Shown: piece by piece, positions 1 through 9,439 of the stretch
Numbering within the stretch: position 1 is the first letter of the stretch
How the letters are laid out: every line of letters starts with the position of its first letter
Source of the DNA: an uncultured Clostridia bacterium
Lineage (GTDB): Bacteria > Bacillota > Clostridia > Oscillospirales > Ruminococcaceae
Assembly: GCA_947631995.1 (NCBI GenBank)
Contig: CANRNT010000004.1
Location: 1 to 64,000, forward strand
Direction: 5' to 3'
Length of the DNA: 64,000 nt
Notes under the pieces: generated by a model
Seen by the model: the letters and a program-made list of their open reading frames with translations, nothing else
Database searches by the model: none
What the model was told of the DNA's origin: nothing
Translations under genes and position numbers: made by a program

Positions 1-26
1 AGCGACCAAGATATCTCTTAGTCGCT
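1..26 (+). terminator. Probable intrinsic terminator at the window edge
   Basis: Bases 1-6 (AGCGAC) pair with 21-26 (GTCGCT), and AAG/CTT inside extends the stem across one mismatch. A T-rich run follows at 27-55 on the plus strand. This would end a plus-strand transcript entering from outside the window. The arm AGCGAC equals the repeat end, so a decayed repeat remnant is an alternative reading. Confidence 0.4.
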
Positions 27-115
27 TTGCATAAATTTATTTTTATATTTTTGTCTAACTTTTTGGGGTCAGATCAGCGACGCAGGTTACTATATTTACT
101 TAATGTATCCTCATT

Positions 116-3100
116 ATTTCAATCCGCGCTCCCAATGAAGGGAGCGACGACAAGACGTTCAGAGCCACGCTTCCCAAAGTGCAATTTCAATCCGCGCTCC
201 CAATGAAGGGAGCGACCCGCTCAGCAGATCGCCCTCGCCGGCGAGAAGATATTTCAATCCGCGCTCCCAATGAAGGGAGCGACCAGCGAGCCGTCTCGCG
301 GCCGTAGGGCGGGTTGCAATTTCAATCCGCGCTCCCAATGAAGGGAGCGACCGCTTCGGCCGGAGCCGTCAGGACATCGCCCTGGCATTTCAATCCGCGC
401 TCCCAATGAAGGGAGCGACGGAGAGCTTGAAGTGGAGGACGTCCCGGGCCGTATTTCAATCCGCGCTCCCAATGAAGGGAGCGACGGTGTTCATGTCGTT
501 GACCGCGATCCGTAGAGCATTTCAATCCGCGCTCCCAATGAAGGGAGCGACCCTGGAGCCGGGAGAGCCTGAAATGGGATCACACATTTCAATCCGCGCT
601 CCCAATGAAGGGAGCGACGGCGCGTCGCGTCGTACTCGACAATCCCCTCGACATTTCAATCCGCGCTCCCAAAGAAGGGAGCGACGTGAGCTTTTGGCGA
701 CTATTAAAGTCAGAGATCCATTTCAATCCGCGCTCCCAAAGAAGGGAGCGACATGGCGCGAAGATAAAGAAAGCTATGGAACTGCGAATTTCAATCCGCG
801 CTCCCAAAGAAGGGAGCGACAACAGAGCTACATTTTTGCCGCCAAGATATACCGAATTTCAATCCGCGCTCCCAAAGAAGGGAGCGACGCATAGCTGACT
901 TCTTAGGTTTCTCCGAGCCGAAATTTCAATCCGCGCTCCCAAAGAAGGGAGCGACTTGGAACTTATACAATTGCCGTTGCACGCACGCCATTTCAATCCG
1001 CGCTCCCAAAGAAGGGAGCGACGAGGCAGGCTTTACAGGAACATTGCAGCTCAAACAATTTCAATCCGCGCTCCCAAAGAAGGGAGCGACGCAATTGGCG
1101 GATGCTTTTAACAAAAGCGCCAAAATTTCAATCCGCGCTCCCAAAGAAGGGAGCGACGCGATATGTGGTTGTGTTGCTCCACGATACAATATTTCAATCC
1201 GCGCTCCCAAAGAAGGGAGCGACGAGAGCAGAGGCATTATCTGACAAAGCCATAAAGATTTCAATCCGCGCTCCCAAAGAAGGGAGCGACCCCACAGGAG
1301 CAGGTGTGTCATAAGCGTTTCGCGATTTCAATCCGCGCTCCCAAAGAAGGGAGCGACGAGATAGTCTCCCCGAAGCAGCCCGTCAAGATTATTTCAATCC
1401 GCGCTCCCAAAGAAGGGAGCGACGAGTTTTTTGTATGCCGCTTGTAAGAGCTTGTATATTTCAATCCGCGCTCCCAAAGAAGGGAGCGACGGTATTTATA
1501 CAATGGTACTACCGCCAATGCCGAAATTTCAATCCGCGCTCCCAAAGAAGGGAGCGACGTGCAGACCTTGAAAGTGAAGCGATAGACCTTGATATTTCAA
1601 TCCGCGCTCCCAAAGAAGGGAGCGACCGGCGCTTGCTTTTCATCGGGTTCAGATGTTATGCATTTCAATCCGCGCTCCCAAAGAAGGGAGCGACGAAGAT
1701 AATTCGACCTCGCACCCGTCACGATCCAATTTCAATCCGCGCTCCCAAAGAAGGGAGCGACTTGTATTGCAGATTTATAATTTTCAGAGCTTTTTATTTC
1801 AATCCGCGCTCCCAAAGAAGGGAGCGACAATAAAAAGCGCAGTCCAGCTCTCGGTTTATTAGATTTCAATCCGCGCTCCCAAAGAAGGGAGCGACAGGCG
1901 CGGCTGGTAGATGACGACCTCCATCCGGTCATTTCAATCCGCGCTCCCAAAGAAGGGAGCGACTCATGTAGCCGTGGATCTGAGCGGCGGTCAGGGTATT
2001 TCAATCCGCGCTCCCAAAGAAGGGAGCGACGTATGTCACCCGTGACGAATTCAACGCCTTAGCGGCTATTTCAATCCGCGCTCCCAATGAAGGGAGCGAC
2101 AAGAACGGCAAAATCTACGGCGTAAGCAGCAGATACATTTCAATCCGCGCTCCCAATGAAGGGAGCGACATACGTCCGCGCCTTTTTCGGTGTTTGTAAC
2201 GATATTTCAATCCGCGCTCCCAATGAAGGGAGCGACTGCGAGATAATCTGCAACGTCCTGAGGATTGATATTTCAATCCGCGCTCCCAATGAAGGGAGCG
2301 ACTGTGCAAGTGCAGGCTACCGCAAGTGGAGTTTGTATTTCAATCCGCGCTCCCAATGAAGGGAGCGACGGTTACGTTGCTTAGATATTCTGTATGATAA
2401 AGTATTTCAATCCGCGCTCCCAATGAAGGGAGCGACAGAGGGTTTATGGTTGAATTTTATCCGCTAAAAATTTCAATCCGCGCTCCCAATGAAGGGAGCG
2501 ACCCACACCCCGCCTCGCCTTTGCAGCACGTCACGAATTTCAATCCGCGCTCCCAATGAAGGGAGCGACAGAAAGCAGCTCGATGAGCGTTTGAAAGCAG
2601 ACATTTCAATCCGCGCTCCCAATGAAGGGAGCGACAAGCTCTATGGGCATATTACGCTTACTATCGAATATTTCAATCCGCGCTCCCAATGAAGGGAGCG
2701 ACCTATGACTACGGAGACGCGCTTTTGAAAAAGGCTATTTCAATCCGCGCTCCCAATGAAGGGAGCGACCAGATGAAGAACATCGGTTATATCCAGACGG
2801 GTTATTTCAATCCGCGCTCCCAATGAAGGGAGCGACTTATAAAGCCGTATGACATCGTACTACACCACAAATTTCAATCCGCGCTCCCAATGAAGGGAGC
2901 GACCTATTTCCGTATCTGATATAATGACCTTATTGATATTTCAATCCGCGCTCCCAATGAAGGGAGCGACCGTTCAGGGTTGCTAGTAGTTACGATGCAA
3001 ATAACATTTCAATCCGCGCTCCCAATGAAGGGAGCGACACGATCCGGACGTCATCAAGTCCGCATTCAACGCATTTCAATCCGCGCTCCCAATGAAGGGA

Positions 3101-6063
3101 GCGACTGCTCGTCATCTTCCGAGGGCCCGGAGTTAAGTATTTCAATCCGCGCTCCCAATGAAGGGAGCGACGAAAAAAATGGCTGATAAGATATACGACG
3201 AGACCATTTCAATCCGCGCTCCCAATGAAGGGAGCGACCGGCCTTCTTCGCCTCCTGATACTTCGCCGAGACATTTCAATCCGCGCTCCCAATGAAGGGA
3301 GCGACCTATTTCCGTATCTGATATAATGACCTTATCGACATTTCAATCCGCGCTCCCAATGAAGGGAGCGACGCTATCAAACGAGTATAGTTATTGAGGA
3401 GGTTTAATTTCAATCCGCGCTCCCAATGAAGGGAGCGACTCCCCTCCACTATTACATTATACTATATAATTTTTATTTCAATCCGCGCTCCCAATGAAGG
3501 GAGCGACCTGTCACTTCATTTACGCCGATGTTCTTTACTCCATTTCAATCCGCGCTCCCAATGAAAGGAGCGACGTGGTCACGCACAGGTGACAGACTAA
3601 TATAACCATTTCAATCCGCGCTCCCAATGAAAGGAGCGACGATACCCGACAGCTTCCGAACCGACGTTTTGAAAATTTCAATCCGCGCTCCCAATGAAAG
3701 GAGCGACTTCTCTCTTATCCATTTTTCTGACGGATAGACCACATTTCAATCCGCGCTCCCAATGAAAGGAGCGACGCACAGCCTGCGCCTACACCGAGCG
3801 CACCAAGCGATTTCAATCCGCGCTCCCAATGAAAGGAGCGACCTTCGGCGGTAGCGGTTCAACTCTTATTGCGTGCATTTCAATCCGCGCTCCCAATGAA
3901 AGGAGCGACATTACAAAGGGTACTTTTGTTGCGACCGCAAAAATTTCAATCCGCGCTCCCAATGAAAGGAGCGACACCTCACGCATAAGCGCAGCCGTTT
4001 GTTCTGTCATTTCAATCCGCGCTCCCAATGAAAGGAGCGACATATCAGGTTGAGGGTGAGGATTGCTATATAGGCACATTTCAATCCGCGCTCCCAATGA
4101 AAGGAGCGACGCAAATCATATTAGCATTAGCAAACGGACTAGCTATTTCAATCCGCGCTCCCAATGAAAGGAGCGACGTCGCAAAATAATAGTATGATAT
4201 GGGTACAAGGCATTTCAATCCGCGCTCCCAATGAAAGGAGCGACGGATTACTTCGCCCTCTGGAACATTTCCATCTTCAAGCATTTCAATCCGCGCTCCC
4301 AATGAAAGGAGCGACCTCAGGACTTTTGCCTTTCTCGTTACGGTTCATATTTCAATCCGCGCTCCCAATGAAAGGAGCGACGACTTGCGCTCTCGGCGTT
4401 GGTCGTACCGTGAAATTTCAATCCGCGCTCCCAATGAAAGGAGCGACAAGAACGTCATATCTGCTTATGTCCACAAAGATATTTCAATCCGCGCTCCCAA
4501 TGAAAGGAGCGACCACTTTATGACTAATCGCTGTGTTGAACAATATATTTCAATCCGCGCTCCCAATGAAAGGAGCGACGGTCGAAAGATTAGCGGAGTA
4601 AGGATATTATCAATATTTCAATCCGCGCTCCCAATGAAAGGAGCGACTGCGTCAAGACCGCTACGACCTTCCTAAGTTCAAATTTCAATCCGCGCTCCCA
4701 ATGAAAGGAGCGACGAGATTTTGGCGTGTGGGTGGGCAATTATAATAAATTTCAATCCGCGCTCCCAATGAAAGGAGCGACTGTTGTCGTCAAACTCTAC
4801 GGTAATTCCGTGCGTCATTTCAATCCGCGCTCCCAATGAAAGGAGCGACCGTGACGGGTGTGTCCAAATTGTTTATCGTGCTCAATTTCAATCCGCGCTC
4901 CCAATGAAAGGAGCGACGTATTCAGAGACATGGTCGTGATGTGGCAATCGTTATTTCAATCCGCGCTCCCAATGAAAGGAGCGACGTGCGGGCTGGAAAT
5001 AAGGGAGTGGCAATCAAATATTTCAATCCGCGCTCCCAATGAAAGGAGCGACGTGTACTACTACCCCGACAAAAACAAACTGGTGCTATTTCAATCCGCG
5101 CTCCCAATGAAAGGAGCGACAATGGCAGCAAGGTAATTATGGCGCGAAGATAAAATTTCAATCCGCGCTCCCAATGAAAGGAGCGACGGCGGATCGCAAA
5201 GGGTATTCGAAAATTTGTGATAATTTCAATCCGCGCTCCCAATGAAAGGAGCGACATATCATACCATGAACAAAAATTCAAGGGGTTAATATTTCAATCC
5301 GCGCTCCCAATGAAAGGAGCGACGCAAAATGGTGCTATAATATAATTACAGTAAGGGATTTCAATCCGCGCTCCCAATGAAAGGAGCGACCTGTATGAGC
5401 GAGAGTTTTCAGGACGTGAAACGCATTTCAATCCGCGCTCCCAATGAAAGGAGCGACTCCCGCCGAAAAAACTCTCAAAAAGATTTGTTACAATTTCAAT
5501 CCGCGCTCCCAATGAAAGGAGCGACGAGAGAGCATAAATTCAAGGGGTTGACAGGACAATATTTCAATCCGCGCTCCCAATGAAAGGAGCGACTTCTTAC
5601 AATCCGCCATCTATGCCGACGAAAGGAATTTCAATCCGCGCTCCCAATGAAAGGAGCGACTCACAGAATATGTCATTGACATAGATGATGATGATATTTC
5701 AATCCGCGCTCCCAATGAAAGGAGCGACCCCCCGAGGGGGGGAACGGCTCTCGGAATGGTAAATTTCAATCCGCGCTCCCAATGAAAGGAGCGACCCGCG
5801 AACACGGGCTGCGCCCTTGCGTTAAACACATTTCAATCCGCGCTCCCAATGAAAGGAGCGACGTCGTGGTCACGCACAGGTGACAGACTAATATAGCATT
5901 TCAATCCGCGCTCCCAATGAAAGGAGCGACGCGTCAAGACCGCTACGACCTTCCTAAGTTCAAATTTCAATCCGCGCTCCCAATGAAAGGAGCGACCTGG
6001 AAGAGACAGCGATCACACAGAGAGGGAGAAATTTCAATCCGCGCTCCCAATGAAAGGAGCGAC
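116..6063 (-). CRISPR. Type I-C CRISPR array, 89 repeats and 88 spacers
   Basis: I counted 89 copies of a 33-bp repeat (first 116-148, last 6031-6063) separated by spacers of 33-36 nt. On the plus strand each repeat begins ATTTCAATCC and ends GGAGCGAC. In crRNA sense (minus strand) it begins GTCGCTCC and ends GATTGAAAT, typical of type I-C, with a 7-bp stem (CGCTCCC/GGGAGCG) and a 6-nt loop. Cas5c cutting 3' of the stem would leave an 11-nt handle ending GATTGAAAT. cas2 lies to the right, so the leader end is 6063 and the oldest spacers are at the left. Repeats fall into four blocks: 116-618 (8 repeats, loop base T), 653-2030 (21, T to A in the loop), 2068-3507 (22, T again) and 3542-6063 (38, G to A at the base pair closing the loop). 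No degenerate repeat was seen inside the array. Confidence 0.99.
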
Positions 6064-6242
6064 AGCAAATCTGCACATTTTTACAATTGCATATAAAAGC
6101 GTTTTGTGCAGTTCGCCGTATAATATTTTCCCGAAAGTGCCCGGCAAAACAAATTCGGGTGTCTTTGCTAAAGGGCGGCATATTGCCGTATGCCGTTTTG
6201 GTGCGAATGATGTGCCAAATTATGTTTGACCCGATCTCGCAC
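6064..6242 (-). promoter_or_regulatory. CRISPR leader with probable array promoter
   Basis: This 179-bp stretch without a gene lies between the newest repeat and the cas2 stop, where a type I-C leader is expected. On the minus strand a TTGCCG (6142-6147) and TATTAT (6120-6125) pair with a 16-bp spacer would start transcription about 50 nt before the first repeat. An inverted repeat (CGGCATA/TATGCCG, 6176-6195) lies near the cas2 end. It may be a binding site or a weak terminator for the cas operon; no T tract supports the latter. Confidence 0.7.
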
Positions 6243-6533
6243 CTAAAGTATCAGCGGCTTATCCATCTGCAAGCTCTGCTTTGCACCGTAGTGCTCAAAC
6301 TTTGCCTTTTTGACGTCACCAAGATAATAAAATCTGAGCGAGTCGCGCGTATCATCTATCTCGTCAAGAAGTTTCTGTTTCAGCACACGCCACTGCGCCG
6401 CATCTGCAATACACTCGAACACGGAGTTTTGCACCCTGACTCCGTAATTCACGCAGCATTTTGCCACGCGCCGCAGTCTTTTACGACCGCCTGCATCGTT
6501 TGTATTTACATCATACGTTATCAGCACAAGCAT
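6243..6533 (-). CDS. cas2: CRISPR-associated endonuclease Cas2 (type I-C)
   Basis: This 96-residue protein is the expected size for Cas2, the homodimer that bridges two Cas1 dimers in the spacer-integration complex. The start at 6533 (MLVLITYDV) gives the canonical first beta strand with the conserved Asp of the ferredoxin-like fold; a longer reading frame upstream lacks support. The segment RVQNSVFEC is the usual Cas2 core strand. The ATG follows the cas1 stop by 4 nt, so the two are translationally coupled. It is the last cas gene before the leader. Confidence 0.97.
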   Translation of the reverse strand: MLVLITYDVNTNDAGGRKRLRRVAKCCVNYGVRVQNSVFECIADAAQWRVLKQKLLDEIDDTRDSLRFYYLGDVKKAKFEHYGAKQSLQMDKPLIL

Positions 6534-6537
6534 TTTA

Positions 6538-7569
6538 TCACTTCCATAAAAACGGCGGATATTCGTCAAGATCGCCTCTGAGATACCTTGAAAGAAGCAG
6601 CGCCTGCACATAAGGCACCATTCCCCACTGCACTTTTTCTTTCAAAAACGGGTGTACAAACTGCTCGTTCTTGCGGTTTTGCCATGCGGTCAAAAAGGTT
6701 CTGCGGCCATCGTCGTTAAGCAGTACTGCGCCGTTTTCCTGCTTTGTAAGATCTTTGGCGCCTATCATCTTTTTGTTGATAAGCATAAGTACAAATCTAT
6801 CGCAAATAACAGCTCGCAGCTCTTCAACAAGATCAAGCGCCAGCGACCTTCTGCCGGGGCGGTCGGTATGCATAAAACCTACATACGGATCAAGTCCCAC
6901 CGAGCAAAGTGCCGAGCTGCACATTTCCGTCAGAAGCGAATAGGCAAACGACAGCAGCGCGTTCACGCGATCCATAGGCGGATGCTTGCTTCGACCATTG
7001 AAAACAAAATCTTCCTTTTGCTGAAGTATCATGTCATCAAATACCGAAAAATACACAGATGCCGCCTCGCCCTCTATACCGCGCAGCTCGTCTGTGTCAG
7101 CGGCGCTTCGGGCACTTTTTACAGATGTATACAGAAACGCAGACTTTTGATGAAAACGCTCGGTATCTATGCGCATTGGGTGATCTCTTATTGTACGTTC
7201 TATTACCCACCTTGAGTTGAATATCTTGGCGAAGATCATATTTCTGGCAATAGAGAGCGATGCGCTTTTATCGTCTGCAACGCGGTATTGCTTGCGCCTT
7301 AAAAGCACGTTGCCGCTTTCTTCTCCCTCAACACGAGCAAGAAATTTTCCTGAGCGCGACATAAACACCATCTCTCGCTTTTCTGCCGCACATTTGCCCA
7401 TAAGCGCAGGACTTGCCCCTGCCGAGCCGAAAACTGTTATGCTCTCAATATTATGCAGCGGCATACGGCTTATCTCTTTATGCTCGGCAGATATAACGAT
7501 GTTTTCGCCGTCAAGCGACAAATATCTGTCGGGCGTAAGAATATACAGAGTATTCAGTAATCTTTTCAT
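6538..7569 (-). CDS. cas1: CRISPR-associated endonuclease/integrase Cas1 (type I-C)
   Basis: This 343-residue protein is the integrase that inserts new spacers at the leader-repeat junction. The start at 7569 (MKRLLNTLYI) overlaps the cas4 stop by 4 nt (ATGA), which fixes the start better than the longer upstream frame. The N-terminal beta domain is followed by the all-alpha catalytic domain. There the family's metal ligands are recognisable: Glu in LLTEMCSSAL, His in VGFMHTDRPG and Asp in LALDLVEELR. It acts with Cas2, and in I-C systems Cas4 joins them to select PAM-bearing prespacers. The gene appears intact. Confidence 0.98.
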   Translation of the reverse strand: MKRLLNTLYILTPDRYLSLDGENIVISAEHKEISRMPLHNIESITVFGSAGASPALMGKCAAEKREMVFMSRSGKFLARVEGEESGNVLLRRKQYRVADDKSASLSIARNMIFAKIFNSRWVIERTIRDHPMRIDTERFHQKSAFLYTSVKSARSAADTDELRGIEGEAASVYFSVFDDMILQQKEDFVFNGRSKHPPMDRVNALLSFAYSLLTEMCSSALCSVGLDPYVGFMHTDRPGRRSLALDLVEELRAVICDRFVLMLINKKMIGAKDLTKQENGAVLLNDDGRRTFLTAWQNRKNEQFVHPFLKEKVQWGMVPYVQALLLSRYLRGDLDEYPPFLWK

Positions 7570-8225
7570 AAGTCGTTCTCCAGCATTTTGTTGATATAGT
7601 GCGCCGCGCTTAGCTTTTCGGAAGACGGCAGGCAAATATTGCTTAATGAACAGGCATTGCACGACTTTGTACGCCGCACCTTTGGCGTATATCGGCGGTC
7701 GTAAAGCTCATGCATTTCACGCAGGAGCGCCGCTGTGCTTTTTCTAAGCTCATCGGTCATTTCGACGGCGCTGCGTTTTCTCGGCTCGCCGTAATAAATA
7801 TATCCGCTGTCTATCTCGCAGCACAGCATTTCTTCAAGGCACATCACCTGCGCGCACAACTGCATTTTATCGCAGTCGGTTTCTTTTTCGCTGCCGCGTT
7901 TATATTCTATCGGCACGGGCAGATACTTTCCGCCAAGAGTACGAATAAATACTCCCTTTTGTTCATTGCGGTGAAACTCTACAACATCACATTCGCCGCT
8001 AATGCCGTATTCGGCAGAAGAAACTCTCATTCCCCTTGCGATGATGATATTCCCTCTGTGCTCTCTCAAAGAGCTGTCATGCGCTCTTTCATGCATCAGC
8101 CTGCCGTCAGCGGTGCGAAAATTTTCCTCCCATTGCTGCTCTATATGTATGAGAGCCCACTGGCGGCGGCAAAACGCAAAATGCTGTATTCCCGAAAGCT
8201 GAAGATACTCGTCCTCGCTGTACAT
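7566..8225 (-). CDS. cas4: CRISPR-associated exonuclease Cas4 (RecB-like, 4Fe-4S)
   Basis: This protein of about 219 residues has a RecB/PD-(D/E)XK nuclease fold with an iron-sulfur cluster. The N-terminal Cys in FAFCRRQW and the C-terminal trio in SCNACSLSNIC are the four cluster ligands. SGECDVVEF and VPIEYKRG supply the nuclease Asp and E-x-K motifs. In type I-C, Cas4 binds Cas1 and trims prespacers at the PAM side. The cas7 stop overlaps ATG 8225 as TGATG; a GTG at 8228 directly before it is an alternative start that adds one residue. The cas1 start overlaps its stop. Confidence 0.97.
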   Translation of the reverse strand: MYSEDEYLQLSGIQHFAFCRRQWALIHIEQQWEENFRTADGRLMHERAHDSSLREHRGNIIIARGMRVSSAEYGISGECDVVEFHRNEQKGVFIRTLGGKYLPVPIEYKRGSEKETDCDKMQLCAQVMCLEEMLCCEIDSGYIYYGEPRKRSAVEMTDELRKSTAALLREMHELYDRRYTPKVRRTKSCNACSLSNICLPSSEKLSAAHYINKMLENDL

Positions 8226-9076
8226 CACAAAAGGTCAATAACTTCGGGCGAAACGCCGCAGTCTTCTACGGTTATATCATAGTCCTCAAAACACTTCGGC
8301 ATTGTCACGCCCTCTTTAAGAGAAATTTTCACGCTGCGGTGTACCTTTGCCGAGCTCACCTTCGGCGTTTTGCAGTCATGCTCCCACCAGTATACGCGGC
8401 AAACTTCCATGCTTCCCTCGGGTCTCGCCGAGGAAGCATCGTTTTCAAAAAGCGTGCAGAGAGCCTCTTTTATCTTGGCGGCATCTTCGTCTGAAAAGCC
8501 TGTCTTTTCGGCAAGCTGACAATTCATACTGCCATTTATAACGTACAGAGCAAATGGCACACGATGTTTCATACCCATGGTATCGGAAGCCTTGCCCTCT
8601 TTGCCGCTTTCACCGTTGACGCTTTTTGTTATCTGCATGCTTACTATGTCAACGGGCGAAACGCTCATCGCCTGCTGTATGCTCACAGGGCCTCTCACGC
8701 CTACCGAGACGGAATCATCTTTGAACGCAAACACCTGACCGAAGCTGCGCACATCTATCCACTCATCACAGGCAGTTTTGGCGTAAATATCGCGGTCGGT
8801 ATTCTTGCCCTTGCTAATAGCTTTCAGAGCCTCGCAGTTCTTTACCCTGTCAGCAAGGCTTGTGCAACCGTCATCACATCGGTCATCAGACTGCACGAAT
8901 ACCTTTTCGCCCATATCCTGCAAGCGGTTGCGTATCTTTCTTTTAATGCACACATCGGATATTTCACCGAAGCCCTCAAAGCTTTCACGAGGGCGGTTGC
9001 CGTTCAGCGGATCACCGTTGGGGTTCGCATTTGTCGCTGTAATTAATACTGTAAAATCGATCTTTTTGGTAAGCAT
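8225..9076 (-). CDS. cas7c: Cascade backbone protein Cas7c (Csd2 family)
   Basis: This 283-residue protein forms the helical backbone that coats the crRNA spacer in the type I-C surveillance complex. The N terminus (DFTVLITATN followed by ANPNGDPLNGNRPR) is the family signature, with the RRM-like core and the glycine-rich loop. The length matches known Csd2 proteins. It lies 3 nt downstream of cas8c and overlaps cas4. The start at 9076 is preceded by GGAGGAATA on the minus strand, a good ribosome binding site for a high-copy subunit. Confidence 0.97.
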   Translation of the reverse strand: MLTKKIDFTVLITATNANPNGDPLNGNRPRESFEGFGEISDVCIKRKIRNRLQDMGEKVFVQSDDRCDDGCTSLADRVKNCEALKAISKGKNTDRDIYAKTACDEWIDVRSFGQVFAFKDDSVSVGVRGPVSIQQAMSVSPVDIVSMQITKSVNGESGKEGKASDTMGMKHRVPFALYVINGSMNCQLAEKTGFSDEDAAKIKEALCTLFENDASSARPEGSMEVCRVYWWEHDCKTPKVSSAKVHRSVKISLKEGVTMPKCFEDYDITVEDCGVSPEVIDLL

Positions 9077-9079
9077 ATA

Positions 9080-9439
9080 TTATTCCTCCACTTTCTTTGT
9101 ATATATTTTGTTTGTGTAATGGTGGTAACCGAGCAGGTATGCAGGGCTGAGAGCCGAGTTATCCGAAAACTGTTCGATACCCATTTTGTCCATAAGTTCA
9201 TTCATCATTTTTTCATAACGAACGGACTTCTTTCCCAGCTTGTCAAGGTACGGTCTTAGCCTCTCTTCAATTATACCCCACGTTCTGTAAGGTCTGCCTG
9301 AAAACGCGCTCCAGTATCTTCGTGCGTTTGTAACTCTGTCGCCGTCGTTTTCGTAGCTGTCGCGTTCAGCAGCATCTGCAACTGCCAGCAGGCAGCCGTA
9401 AAGATAGCTGCGGTCTGTTATTGTCGGATCGTATGCCAT
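9080..9439 (-). CDS. cas11c: Small subunit Cas11c from an internal start inside cas8c
   Basis: An in-frame ATG at codon 491 of cas8c (9439-9437) is preceded by an AAGGAAGGG Shine-Dalgarno sequence 9 nt upstream, well inside coding sequence. Translation from it gives a 119-residue helical protein (MAYDPTITDR to the shared C terminus). Independent translation of Cas11c from within cas8c is established for type I-C systems, where two copies line the Cascade belly and hold the non-target strand. Size and site match those examples; use of this start here is inferred. Confidence 0.85.
   Translation of the reverse strand: MAYDPTITDRSYLYGCLLAVADAAERDSYENDGDRVTNARRYWSAFSGRPYRTWGIIEERLRPYLDKLGKKSVRYEKMMNELMDKMGIEQFSDNSALSPAYLLGYHHYTNKIYTKKVEE

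Noticed and set aside
5256..5560. A 14-base match between spacers 5256-5290 and 5526-5560
   Set aside because: The flanking bases differ on both sides and no consistent overlap or PAM follows from it. It could be chance or a distant homologue, unlike the clear duplicate pairs.
254..6181. Many open frames on both strands inside the CRISPR array
   Set aside because: They are translations of the 33-bp repeat plus spacers, so each frame shows the same peptide units. None has a ribosome binding site or protein-family signal.
6087..6581. 164-codon plus-strand frame over the leader and cas2
   Set aside because: It runs antisense to cas2 with a Cys/His-rich, low-information sequence and no ribosome site.
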